Part shown: one piece after another, positions 46,005 through 54,743 of the stretch
How the letters are laid out: each line of letters opens with the position of its first letter
Position numbering within the stretch: the first letter of the stretch is position 1
Assembly: GCA_017303855.1 (NCBI GenBank)
Contig: JAFLBL010000007.1
Span: forward strand, 184,384-248,383
Direction: 5' to 3'
DNA from: Chitinophagales bacterium
GTDB taxonomy: Bacteria > Bacteroidota > Bacteroidia > Chitinophagales > Chitinophagaceae
DNA length: 64,000 nt
The notes under the pieces: generated by a model
Database searches by the model: none
What the model saw: only the letters and a program-made list of their open reading frames with translations
Told to the model about the DNA's origin: nothing
Made by a program: the position numbers and the translations under genes

Positions 46005-46466
46005 ATGCAAACAGCCATTAACCGTATCATCAACCGTATGGAAAACACGCTGACCGGAGATCCCTGGTATGGCCGCGCCGTATTCTCCATACTGGACGAT
46101 TGTCCGGCGGAAAAAACAAGCTTACCCGAAACCAGTAACAGTCATTCCCTGCCGGCCCTGCTCTGGCACATGATTACCTGGGCAGAGTTTACCCTGCGCC
46201 GGATCGAAGGCCGCCAGGATGACCCGAAAGAAATGGAAATTCTGGACTGGCGTAAGCTTGATCCTTCTATCCATACCTGGGCAAACGGGCTGCGTGAAAT
46301 CCGGCAAGTACATGAGCAGATCATTGCCCGTCTGAAAGAAAAAGAGGATGACTTTCTGCAGCAGAAAGTCGATTATCGTTCGTATGACTTCGGGTACCTG
46401 TTGCACGGACTTATTGATCATACAATCTATCACCTGGGCCAGATCGCCCTGCTGCAAAAACAATAA
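46005..46466 (+). CDS. DinB-family protein
   Basis: A 153-residue four-helix bundle protein: HSLPALLWHMITWAEFTLRRIEG near residues 46-68 and a C-terminal LLHGLIDHTIYHLGQIALLQK with the metal-ligand histidines His136 and His140 expected for DinB/YfiT folds, together with His53. Members are metal-binding and often thiol-transfer related; the substrate is unknown. Starts 2 bases after the previous gene. Confidence 0.82.
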   Translation: MQTAINRIINRMENTLTGDPWYGRAVFSILDDCPAEKTSLPETSNSHSLPALLWHMITWAEFTLRRIEGRQDDPKEMEILDWRKLDPSIHTWANGLREIRQVHEQIIARLKEKEDDFLQQKVDYRSYDFGYLLHGLIDHTIYHLGQIALLQKQ

Positions 46467-46492
46467 ATACAGAAATACCGGAAAGTGGTATT

Positions 46493-46509
46493 GCCTGCCA
46501 TCAGCAGGC
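46493..46509. repeat. GC hairpin between the dinB-family gene and comEC
   Basis: gcctgc-catca-gcaggc, 6-bp perfect stem. The stem matches the CCTGC/GCAGG ends of the palindromes in the rhs array and in birA. Without a T run it is not a terminator. Confidence 0.5.
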
Positions 46510-46524
46510 TGACTAATTTTCCCC

Positions 46525-48618
46525 ATGGCTCTGTATGGCAGATATCCCTGGAACAGGATTCCTTTTCTCCGGCTCCTCCTCCCTTTTTGCGGAGGCGTAC
46601 TTACGGCATGGTACCTGGCTCCTCCTGTACTATACTGGCAACTATTAACTGCAATAGCCGCTGTAGTATTGCTGCTATATACCGTACTGCCGTTGAAACA
46701 ACGGTTCCGTTATTCAATACTGTCTGGCGGCTGCAGTTTCCTGTTGTTCTTTTCCATTGGCGGATGGCGTTGTGAGCAACAGGATATCCGGCAGCAGCCC
46801 GGATGGTTTGGACAGCATTTTACAGACAGCAGCGGCTTTATTGCCGTACTTGAAGAGCCTCCCGTGGAAAAACCGAAATCGGTAAAAACAACGGCCCGGA
46901 TCCGGTATCTTTTGCAACAGGGAACTACCCTTCCGGTACAAGGGCAGCTTCTGCTTTATTTTAAAAAAGACAGTAGTAATGAAAAACTCCGGCATGGAAC
47001 TATACTCCTCTTCCGGAAAATACCGCAACTCATCAAAAATACAGGCAATCCCGGGGGCTTTGATTTTGCCCGGTATGCGCTGTTTCAGGGCATCACCCAC
47101 CAGCTGTACCTGCAGCCCGGCGACTATCAGCTGCTTCCAGGCAATGATGAGCATCCGCTGAAAAAACAACTGCTAGCCGGAACGGCTTATATTACGGATG
47201 TGCTTACCCGTTATATACCCGGCAAACGGGAAGCGGGCCTCGCCGAAGCACTCCTGATCGGTTATAAAAACGACCTGGATCCTGAACTGGTGCAGGCGTA
47301 TGCCAATACCGGTGTGGTACATATTATTGCCATATCCGGACTGCACCTCGGATTAATCTACGGTTTGCTCCTGCTGTTGCTCAGGCCCCTCCGGCACCAT
47401 AAAAAATTAAAGTGGCTGCACCCGCTGCTGATAATTGCCTGTCTCTGGGCCTTCAGCTTACTGGCCGGCGCGCAACCTTCTGTGCTCCGCTCCGCGCTGA
47501 TGTTCAGCTGCCTGGTAGCCGGTGAAGCCGTTGGCCGCAAATCCTCTGTAATCAATACGTTGCTGGCTTCCGCCTTCGGACTGCTTTGTTTTAATCCCTA
47601 TTGGCTCTGGGATCTTGGCTTCCAGCTGTCCTATGCCGCCGTACTCAGTATTCTGTTGTTCATGAAACCGGTTTATAACTGGCTTTATATAAAAAATAAA
47701 ATTCTGGATTATGCCTGGCAAATGAATGCGGTTACCCTCTCGGCACAGGTACTGACATTGCCCGTCAGTATCTGTCATTTTCACCAGTTCCCTGTCTCCT
47801 TTCTGATTACCAATTTTTTTGCTGTCCCTCTTTCCAGTGCCATACTGCTGGCAGAAATACTCCTTTGCTGTATCACGTTCAGTCCCTTTTTGGCCGCCTT
47901 AACAGGACGTTTAATCAGCAACGCCATAACACTCATGAACAGTTTCGTGGAAAAAGTGGAAGCCATTCCCTATGCCGTCTGGAAAGGATTACAGATCAGC
48001 ACCACACAAACCATCTGTCTGACCCTGCTGCTCATTGCCGGCGCTGCCGGATTACAGGAGAAATCAAAACCTGCCATGCGATTTGCACTCTTCTTTTTAC
48101 TCTTCTTCCTGGGCGAAAGAACCCTTTCTTTTATCACAGCGGGTAGTCAGCAAAAAATAATTGTCTATTCGGCAGCCTCCTACAAAGCCATTGATTTTAT
48201 AAGCGGACGGAATACCTTTTTTTTGGGAGACAGTACATTACTGCAAAATGAAAAATCCAGGCGGTTTTACCTCGACCCGGCGAGAACCCTGTTCCGGGTA
48301 AGCGAGCAGCAGGCCGGTTTTCTGTACTATTCTCCCTGTTACCGTTTTGGCGGAATGAATATTTTATGGCTGGACAAACCTGTTTCGTATCCGGAATGTC
48401 CTCCGGAAAGCCGTCAGGTGATTGATTTGCTGATTTTATCCGGAAATCCCCGCCTGTATATGTCCGGGCTGGCCAATGCCCTCCGGATCAGGCAGGTGGT
48501 GGCTGATGCCACCGTCCCCGTTCGAAAAAGTGCCTATTGGAAAAAAGATTGCGACTCGCTCGGTATCCCCTTTTTTGATGTACGGGAGAAAGGCGCTTTT
48601 GTGATGACCCTGAATTAA
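46525..48618 (+). CDS. comEC: ComEC/Rec2-type DNA uptake channel protein
   Basis: A 697-residue membrane protein related to the channel that passes single-stranded DNA into the cytoplasm in natural transformation. N-terminal TM helices and a DUF4131-like soluble region (GFIAVLEEPPVEKPKSVKTTARI, GNPGGFDFARYALFQGI) precede the competence domain, with ALLIGYKNDLDPELVQAYANTGVVHIIAISGLHLGLIYGLL near residue 245-285 and LLAGAQPSVLRSALMFS. The C-terminal part lacks the HxHxDH metallo-beta-lactamase motif of longer ComEC proteins. Its presence is relevant to the uptake of the foreign cassettes upstream, but competence of this organism is not shown. Confidence 0.88.
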   Translation: MALYGRYPWNRIPFLRLLLPFCGGVLTAWYLAPPVLYWQLLTAIAAVVLLLYTVLPLKQRFRYSILSGGCSFLLFFSIGGWRCEQQDIRQQPGWFGQHFTDSSGFIAVLEEPPVEKPKSVKTTARIRYLLQQGTTLPVQGQLLLYFKKDSSNEKLRHGTILLFRKIPQLIKNTGNPGGFDFARYALFQGITHQLYLQPGDYQLLPGNDEHPLKKQLLAGTAYITDVLTRYIPGKREAGLAEALLIGYKNDLDPELVQAYANTGVVHIIAISGLHLGLIYGLLLLLLRPLRHHKKLKWLHPLLIIACLWAFSLLAGAQPSVLRSALMFSCLVAGEAVGRKSSVINTLLASAFGLLCFNPYWLWDLGFQLSYAAVLSILLFMKPVYNWLYIKNKILDYAWQMNAVTLSAQVLTLPVSICHFHQFPVSFLITNFFAVPLSSAILLAEILLCCITFSPFLAALTGRLISNAITLMNSFVEKVEAIPYAVWKGLQISTTQTICLTLLLIAGAAGLQEKSKPAMRFALFFLLFFLGERTLSFITAGSQQKIIVYSAASYKAIDFISGRNTFFLGDSTLLQNEKSRRFYLDPARTLFRVSEQQAGFLYYSPCYRFGGMNILWLDKPVSYPECPPESRQVIDLLILSGNPRLYMSGLANALRIRQVVADATVPVRKSAYWKKDCDSLGIPFFDVREKGAFVMTLN

Positions 48619-48666
48619 GTTAATTTGCGGCCTCTTTCGAACGCCTGCCTTCAATCTTCAATCAGT

Positions 48667-50178
48667 ATGAACAAAAAAATTCAATCAGCGCTTATTTCTG
48701 TTTTTTACAAAGACGGACTGGAAAACATTGTACAGGAACTGAACCGGCTGGGAGTAACGATTTACTCTACCGGTGGCACCCAGCAGTTTATTGAAAAACT
48801 GGGTATAAAAGTAGTACCGGTGGAAGACCTGACCAGTTATCCTTCCATTCTCGGCGGAAGAGTGAAAACCCTGCATCCCTCCGTTTTCGGCGGTATCCTG
48901 GGCAAACGGGATGACGAAACCCATATGCAGGAGATGAAGCAATACAATATCCCGGAAATTGACCTGGTGATTGTGGATCTGTATCCCTTTGAAGAAACAG
49001 TTGCCAGCACTACGGATGAAAAAGCGATCATTGAAAAAATTGATATTGGCGGTCCTTCCATGATCCGGGGGGCAGCCAAGAATTTCAGGGATGTGGTAGT
49101 GATTGCGGCGAAAAAAGATTACGCGGCGCTGGAAACCCTGCTGAAAGAACAGGAAGGTACCACCACCATTGATCAACGGAAAAGTTTTGCCGCGAAAGCC
49201 TTTGAAGTGGTGGGACATTATGATGTGGCGATTGCCAAATACTTTGCCACGGCCGACAGTCTTTATTTTCTGGAATCAGTACCGCAACCCAAAAACATGC
49301 GGTATGGAGAAAACCCGCACCAGTCGGCCGTATTCTATGGCGACCTTAGCCAGTTATTTGATCAGCTCAATGGAAAAGAGCTTTCCTATAACAATATTGT
49401 GGACACCGATGCGGCGATGCAACTGATCCGCGAGTTTACCGATACCACTTTTGCTATCATCAAACATACCAATGTATGCGGGGTAGCCCAACGCGACACG
49501 GTAAAAGAAAGCTGGGATGCCGCGTTGGCCGGTGATCCGGAAAGCGCGTTTGGCGGTGTACTGGTTTGTAACGGAACCATTGATAATGCTACAGCCGACG
49601 CCATCAATGAAATTTTCTTTGAAGTACTGATCGCACCTGCTTACACGGACGAAGCACTGGCGGTTCTGAAATCCAAGAAAAACAGGATTCTGCTGCAATT
49701 GAAAGAACAGCCTGCTGCAAAAGTGCAGTACAAATCCATGTTAAATGGCGTACTGGTGCAGGATATAGACAACGGCAATTTCACCGACTGGACAGAAACC
49801 ACCAAACGCAAGGAAACAGCTTCAGAAAAAGCGGATCTTATTTTCGCCAATATTATCTGCAAGCACCTGAAATCAAATGCCATTGCCCTGGTTAAAAACA
49901 GGCAGCTGATTGGAAAAGGCTGCGGGCAAACCAGCCGGATCGACTCGCTCCGCCAGGCGCTTGAAAAAGCGAAACAATTCAGTTTTGACCTGAATGGCGC
50001 GGTCATGTCCAGCGATGCGTTCTTCCCGTTTGATGATTGTGTGCGCCTGGGACATGAAGCAGGTATCACAGCCTTTATACAGCCGGGCGGTTCGATCCGT
50101 GACAATGATTCCATTGATTATTGCAGCAAACACAACCTGTCCATGATCATGACCGGTTTGCGGCATTTCAAACATTGA
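48667..50178 (+). CDS. purH: Bifunctional AICAR transformylase / IMP cyclohydrolase
   Basis: Catalyses the last two steps of IMP synthesis. The start is the ATG at 48,667 (MNKKIQSALISVFYKDGLENIV); an upstream TTG frame is not used. The IMP cyclohydrolase half has STGGTQQFIEKLGI, HPSVFGGIL and the GGPSMIRGAAKN motif; the transformylase half has RYGENPHQSA, KHTNVCGVA and DAFFPFDD with GSIRDND at the end. Length 503, normal for the family. Confidence 0.96.
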   Translation: MNKKIQSALISVFYKDGLENIVQELNRLGVTIYSTGGTQQFIEKLGIKVVPVEDLTSYPSILGGRVKTLHPSVFGGILGKRDDETHMQEMKQYNIPEIDLVIVDLYPFEETVASTTDEKAIIEKIDIGGPSMIRGAAKNFRDVVVIAAKKDYAALETLLKEQEGTTTIDQRKSFAAKAFEVVGHYDVAIAKYFATADSLYFLESVPQPKNMRYGENPHQSAVFYGDLSQLFDQLNGKELSYNNIVDTDAAMQLIREFTDTTFAIIKHTNVCGVAQRDTVKESWDAALAGDPESAFGGVLVCNGTIDNATADAINEIFFEVLIAPAYTDEALAVLKSKKNRILLQLKEQPAAKVQYKSMLNGVLVQDIDNGNFTDWTETTKRKETASEKADLIFANIICKHLKSNAIALVKNRQLIGKGCGQTSRIDSLRQALEKAKQFSFDLNGAVMSSDAFFPFDDCVRLGHEAGITAFIQPGGSIRDNDSIDYCSKHNLSMIMTGLRHFKH

Positions 50179-50254
50179 GAACAACTGGTTGTTGCGCCAT
50201 TTTGAAACAACTCAACCACGTTTTTAATCGTTAGCCATCCACGGATGGCCAATC

Positions 50255-51313
50255 ATGAACATTTTTGACTTTCATAAAACCATTGTCCAGTCTTCTTCCG
50301 ATACCATCCGGAAGCTGGCCATTTTCAATCCGTTCACCATTCATAAGAAAGGTACGCGCGCCAAAGCCTTGTTTGCGCTGGCCGCTGTTTGTTTTCTCTG
50401 GGGTACCACCTGGATAGCTTCTAAGGAAGGTGTAAAACATATGCCTGCTCTGCAACTCGCGGGTATACGGCAACTCGCAGCCGGGGTGATCTATGTAAGT
50501 TACTTTTTATATAAAGGGGTGCCGCTTCCCAAAGGCAAAGAATGGATTCCCGTACTGGTACTGAGTTTCCTGAATTTCATCATGAGCAATGGCCTGAGTA
50601 CATGGGGTGTAAAATATATATCTGCCGGTCTCGGTTCCATCATGGGCGCTATTTTCCCGCTCTGGCTGGTTATTATCGGACTCTTCAGCTCCAGTGAAAA
50701 AATACCCAGGCCGGCCATCATTGGTTTATTACTCGGATTCGCGGGTGTATGTGTGATCTTTTATGAACATATGGCCGACTTTATGAACCCGGAATTCAGA
50801 TTAGGTATTCTTCTGTCGTTGATTGCCACCTGGACATGGGCTTTCGCTACACTTTATACCAAGAAACAGGCCGCCAGCTTCAATCCTTATTTCAGTCTGG
50901 GCCTGCAGATGGTCATCTCATCCGTATGTCTTTTACTGCTGGCCAAAACGGGCAGTCAGTTTAGTATCACACAGGACAACGGTACACTGGCCCCGCTGAT
51001 ACCCTTTACGCCTTTTACAGAAATTCCCTGGCAATCCTGGGCCGCCATCGGTTTTCTTGTACTGTTTGGTTCATTAACGGCTTTCATCTGCTATCTGTAT
51101 GCCCTGCAAAATCTGCCTACAGAGCAGGCCTCCATCTACGCGTATATCAACCCGATCGTAGCGGTGGTTTTCGGCTGGATACTGTTTGGAGAAAAAATTA
51201 CCATCTTCATCACCATAGGAGGTGCGGTAACGCTGCTTGGGGTGTACCTGGTGAACAGGGCATTTAAAGCCGGTGTGCCGCCACCCGAGCAGCCGGAAAC
51301 GGAAGGCATGTAA
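50255..51313 (+). CDS. EamA/DMT-family transporter
   Basis: A 352-residue inner-membrane protein with ten hydrophobic helices and two EamA repeats; the first begins FALAAVCFLWGTTWIASKEGV, the second near LGILLSLIATWTWAFATLYTKK, and the last helices contain TEQASIYAYINPIVAVVFGWILFGEK. About 35 residues precede the first helix (MNIFDFHKTIVQSS...), longer than usual, so an internal start cannot be excluded. Drug or metabolite export is the family role; the substrate is unknown. Confidence 0.85.
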   Translation: MNIFDFHKTIVQSSSDTIRKLAIFNPFTIHKKGTRAKALFALAAVCFLWGTTWIASKEGVKHMPALQLAGIRQLAAGVIYVSYFLYKGVPLPKGKEWIPVLVLSFLNFIMSNGLSTWGVKYISAGLGSIMGAIFPLWLVIIGLFSSSEKIPRPAIIGLLLGFAGVCVIFYEHMADFMNPEFRLGILLSLIATWTWAFATLYTKKQAASFNPYFSLGLQMVISSVCLLLLAKTGSQFSITQDNGTLAPLIPFTPFTEIPWQSWAAIGFLVLFGSLTAFICYLYALQNLPTEQASIYAYINPIVAVVFGWILFGEKITIFITIGGAVTLLGVYLVNRAFKAGVPPPEQPETEGM

Positions 51314-51333
51314 AAGTCAGTTTCAGGGCATTT

Positions 51334-52644
51334 CTATTTTTCGGGTATACATACCTGTTGTAAGAAAGACGTATAGGCCGCACGCCATCCGGCAAAGCGT
51401 TTATCCATACCGAGAAATGTATTGTGCCAGATCATACTGAACAGTCCGTTAACCTCATTTACCGACTGGTAATAGTTCCTCATTTCCTCCAGTGTGGCGG
51501 CTGCCGTTTGGTGCTGTTCATAAAATGAATTGGCATCCATAAAACAGAAAGGGAAAATGCGCAGCCCGGTCGTCTCTTCCTTTTCCAGGTCATACCATAA
51601 AAAAGAGGCCGCAACGGATGCACGGAAACCATTGATGCTGCCATAGCCCATGGAATAGTCTTCCGAAATCCCGTTTTCGATTAACCTGCGGTAGCCGCCG
51701 GGAAGCGTAAAGCGGATAAAATGCTGCCGTGAACGGGTTACCGGATTGCCGGTTATTTCTTCCAATGTCTTTTTCTCCTTTTGCAGCCCTTTCTCCTGAT
51801 CACCACTCTGCCAGGAAGGATGCAGCCCCGTAGCATACAAGGCGGACTGCATTTTTATCATTGTCCTGATGCTGTTTTTATGCGGCAGAATATTTTTATC
51901 AACGCCCGCATTCTTGGCAGCTACAAGAAAAAAATAAACCGGCGACAACTGATACAACGAGTTGATCTCCCGCATCCCTTCCAAAGAATCATACGGATCC
52001 TTCTTTTTCCCGGTCAGTACGAGCAGCCGCTCCCGGACCCTGGCGGTACCTCCCGTAAAAAAATCACGCAGTAATCCGCCTGTATTCCGTACCCAGCCCT
52101 TGTGCTGATACGCGTATGCTTCATCAATATCATAAGTGGGAAGAAACCTTGTTGTTTTTTCTTTAAAGACAAGGGAGGGGAATTTTATTTTCAGCTGGGC
52201 CGCAAAATCCTTCAACCAGATATTCACAAGTGGTTTTCCTAGAAAATTATTTTTGTAAGCCAGTGACGATGAAAACGGATACCGGCCATACAAATCGGGT
52301 GTATATGGCAGGTATTCTTCATACCGGCTGATCAGATAAAAAGTGGCGGCAAAAATATCAAAGGGCAAATAACCGCTTGTTGTAAAAAAGATGGTCCGGT
52401 TATCCGCCGATACACATTTTACCTGTTGTTCACGCACATCCGTTTCAAATAACAGGGACACCGGATGAATCCTGATTTCCTGATTCTCAATCGCTGTCGC
52501 ACTGTAATTTATCTTCGGGCCGGCAGACCGTCTGTACGTCCCGATATCATCCGTTAGCAAGAACGGACTCCCAAAAAGTTCATCACCGACAAATCCGGTT
52601 ATATAACGGATACGTGGTGTTATGGTTTCGGTAAACAGCAGCAT
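51334..52644 (-). CDS. Polysaccharide-deacetylase-like protein (DUF7033-type)
   Basis: A 436-residue protein without a signal peptide. It has FDIFAATFYLISRYEEYLP near residue 115, then RFLPTYDIDEAYAYQHKGW, where the DID resembles the first Asp motif of NodB-type deacetylases, and later YFFLVAAKNAGVD, GLHPSWQSG and RQHFIRFTLPGGYRRLIENGISEDYSMGYG. This order is that of Bacteroidota proteins annotated as DUF7033/polysaccharide deacetylase. A cell-envelope sugar is the likely substrate. Confidence 0.75.
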   Translation of the reverse strand: MLLFTETITPRIRYITGFVGDELFGSPFLLTDDIGTYRRSAGPKINYSATAIENQEIRIHPVSLLFETDVREQQVKCVSADNRTIFFTTSGYLPFDIFAATFYLISRYEEYLPYTPDLYGRYPFSSSLAYKNNFLGKPLVNIWLKDFAAQLKIKFPSLVFKEKTTRFLPTYDIDEAYAYQHKGWVRNTGGLLRDFFTGGTARVRERLLVLTGKKKDPYDSLEGMREINSLYQLSPVYFFLVAAKNAGVDKNILPHKNSIRTMIKMQSALYATGLHPSWQSGDQEKGLQKEKKTLEEITGNPVTRSRQHFIRFTLPGGYRRLIENGISEDYSMGYGSINGFRASVAASFLWYDLEKEETTGLRIFPFCFMDANSFYEQHQTAAATLEEMRNYYQSVNEVNGLFSMIWHNTFLGMDKRFAGWRAAYTSFLQQVCIPEK

Positions 52645-52662
52645 GCAATTACTTAAAACGTA

Positions 52663-54039
52663 CTACTTCATCTTCTCCTTCCACAACTGGTTAAAGGATT
52701 TTTTCGGGAAGTCGAGAGTGCCACGGTTTGTTTTCCAGCCTTTCATCAGGCTGTTAACCACCCAGCTCTTGGTGGAGCCATTGGCCATATTCATCCAGGA
52801 ACGGCGGAGCATGGCTTGCTTCCACATTTTCCAGGCGATATTTTCAGTAAAGGTATTGTGTCCGCCCTGTACGGCTTCCTGCCTGTTTTCCAGTAACAAT
52901 TCATGCAGGTTAATTTTTACCGCGCATACTTCCGTACAGTTGCCACAGAGTGAGGAGGCATAACTCAGGTGTTTGAACTCATCCAGTCCCTGCAGATGCG
53001 GGGTTATCACGGAACCGATGGGTCCGCTGTAGGGTGCGCCATACGTATGGCCCCCGATATTTTTATAAACCGGGCAGGCATTCAGACAAGCACCGCAACG
53101 GATACAGTATAAACTCTCCCGCATTTTCTCATTGGCGAGAATTGTGGTCCGGCCATTATCCAGCAGGATCACATACATATCCTCCGGCCCATCGGTTTCA
53201 TTCGGCTGCCGGGGACCGGTAATAATGGTATTGTAGACGGTGACCCGTTGCCCGGTACCAAATGTGGAAAGCAGGGGCCAGAACAATGCAAGGTCCTGCA
53301 TGGAAGGAATTACTTTTTCAATACCGGCGATCACAATATGCGTCTTCGGCATGGAACAACTCAGCCGTCCGTTGCCTTCATTTTCTGTAACGGCCACTCC
53401 GCCGATATCGGAAATGATAAAGTTGGCACCAGTAACACCCACTTCTGCCTGCACATACTTTTCACGCAATACTTTACGCGCTACCAGGGTCAGTTGTTCA
53501 GGTGTGGCTTTGGGATCTGTACCCAGTTTATGCGAAAACAAACGGGCCACATCCTCTTTGCTTTTATGCATGGCCGGTGTTACTATGTGATACGGCGGCT
53601 CGCCATCCAGCTGCTGAATATACTCACCTAAATCAGTTTCCACACTTTCAATCCCGTTTTTCTCCAGGAATGCATTGAGGTGAATTTCTTCTGTTACCAT
53701 GCTCTTACTCTTCACCAATGTCTTGCAGTTCTTCTCTTCGCATATTTTTTTAACGGCTTCCAGTGCCTCAGCCGCGTTTTCGGCCCAGATTACTTTGGCC
53801 CCGCGACGGGTGATGGCCGCTTCAAAATTCTCCAGCTCTTTATCCAGGTTTTCAATCGCTTTCCATTTGATATTCTTCGCCCGTTCACGGGCCAGGTGCA
53901 GTTCACTGAATTGCTGCTTGCCGGCCGGCACCACCGCATTGTATTTGCCGATATTAAAATTGATTTTACGGCGGTGGTCACGGTCCCCCGCCTTAATCGT
54001 GGCTTTCGCCATAAAATCTGCAAACCTTTCTTTACCCAT
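52663..54039 (-). CDS. lutB: Lactate utilization iron-sulfur protein LutB
   Basis: Iron-sulfur subunit for oxidation of L-lactate to pyruvate. Start taken at 54,039 (MGKERFADFMAKA), nine residues into the longer frame, which avoids overlap with the upstream gene. The LUD-type N-terminal part includes KSKSMVTEEIHLNAFLE and GVTGANFIISDIGGVAVTENEGNGRL. The ferredoxin-type part has CIRCGACLNACPVYKNIGGHTYG and a second cluster, CGNCTEVCAVKINLHELLL. LutC lies at 30,110 and no LutA is seen, so the usual lutABC order is broken up. Confidence 0.9.
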   Translation of the reverse strand: MGKERFADFMAKATIKAGDRDHRRKINFNIGKYNAVVPAGKQQFSELHLARERAKNIKWKAIENLDKELENFEAAITRRGAKVIWAENAAEALEAVKKICEEKNCKTLVKSKSMVTEEIHLNAFLEKNGIESVETDLGEYIQQLDGEPPYHIVTPAMHKSKEDVARLFSHKLGTDPKATPEQLTLVARKVLREKYVQAEVGVTGANFIISDIGGVAVTENEGNGRLSCSMPKTHIVIAGIEKVIPSMQDLALFWPLLSTFGTGQRVTVYNTIITGPRQPNETDGPEDMYVILLDNGRTTILANEKMRESLYCIRCGACLNACPVYKNIGGHTYGAPYSGPIGSVITPHLQGLDEFKHLSYASSLCGNCTEVCAVKINLHELLLENRQEAVQGGHNTFTENIAWKMWKQAMLRRSWMNMANGSTKSWVVNSLMKGWKTNRGTLDFPKKSFNQLWKEKMK

Positions 54040-54046
54040 ACTGCGG

Positions 54047-54652
54047 TTATTTCTCTTTAAAATCAATTTCCTCCCAATCGCCCTTAGCTATGGAATCAAG
54101 GGCATTGTAAAATTCCTCCCCGTACTTCCGGATCAGGGGTTCTTTCAGAAACTGGTACACCGGAACTTTTAATTCCTCCCCGAGATTACAACCCGGTTTA
54201 CACAATACTTCACGTGGTTCATAATTCACCCGTTCATAGTCCCCGTTGGTACCTTTCTTAGCCGTTATCGGATACAAATGACAACTGATCGGTTTCTTCC
54301 AGCTGATTTTGCCTTCCCGGTACACCTGTTCAAACGCGCATTTAATGATACCGGCTTCATCATGAAAGGCAAAAACACAAATCCCCTTGTTGCTGCCAAT
54401 GGTATTCGTCACCCAGCCAAATTCATCGTCTTTGGCAAAGAGTCCCGTTCTGTCAATTTCCCGGATCGCATCCGGGGGCAGCAGGTGTTTCACCTGGTCA
54501 TATACTTCCCGGATGATCTGCATTTCCTCTTCTTCCACCGGTGCCCCGGCATCACCTTCTTCACAGCAGCCTCCTTTACATTTATTCAGGTCGCAGACAA
54601 AGCGTTTGTCCACCACATCCTCACTGATCAGAATATTGTCGATTACTATCAA
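54047..54652 (-). CDS. DUF3109-family Cys-rich protein
   Basis: A 201-residue cytoplasmic protein starting with TTG (an in-frame TGA lies just upstream). It has the DUF3109 pattern: RFVCDLNKCKGGCCEEGDAGAPVEEEE at the N-terminus, then KGICVFAFHDEAGIIKCAFEQ, KPISCHLYPITAKKG, and LCKPGCNLGEE. The conserved Cys suggest metal or Fe-S binding, as in related YkgJ-type zinc/iron-cluster proteins. It is 7 bases before the lutB start used here, so the two are probably one operon. Confidence 0.85.
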   Translation of the reverse strand: MIVIDNILISEDVVDKRFVCDLNKCKGGCCEEGDAGAPVEEEEMQIIREVYDQVKHLLPPDAIREIDRTGLFAKDDEFGWVTNTIGSNKGICVFAFHDEAGIIKCAFEQVYREGKISWKKPISCHLYPITAKKGTNGDYERVNYEPREVLCKPGCNLGEELKVPVYQFLKEPLIRKYGEEFYNALDSIAKGDWEEIDFKEK

Positions 54653-54743
54653 GCGATTAAATTTGGCTCAAAGGTACAGCATGTGTATGACAACACCTGC
54701 ATGCCCCCGGTACCAGGCCAGCAGTTGTTGGTGTTTTCACCAA

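Noticed and set aside
50178..50200. Hairpin AACAAC/GTTGTT after purH as a terminator
   Set aside because: No T run follows and the stem is short; left uncalled.
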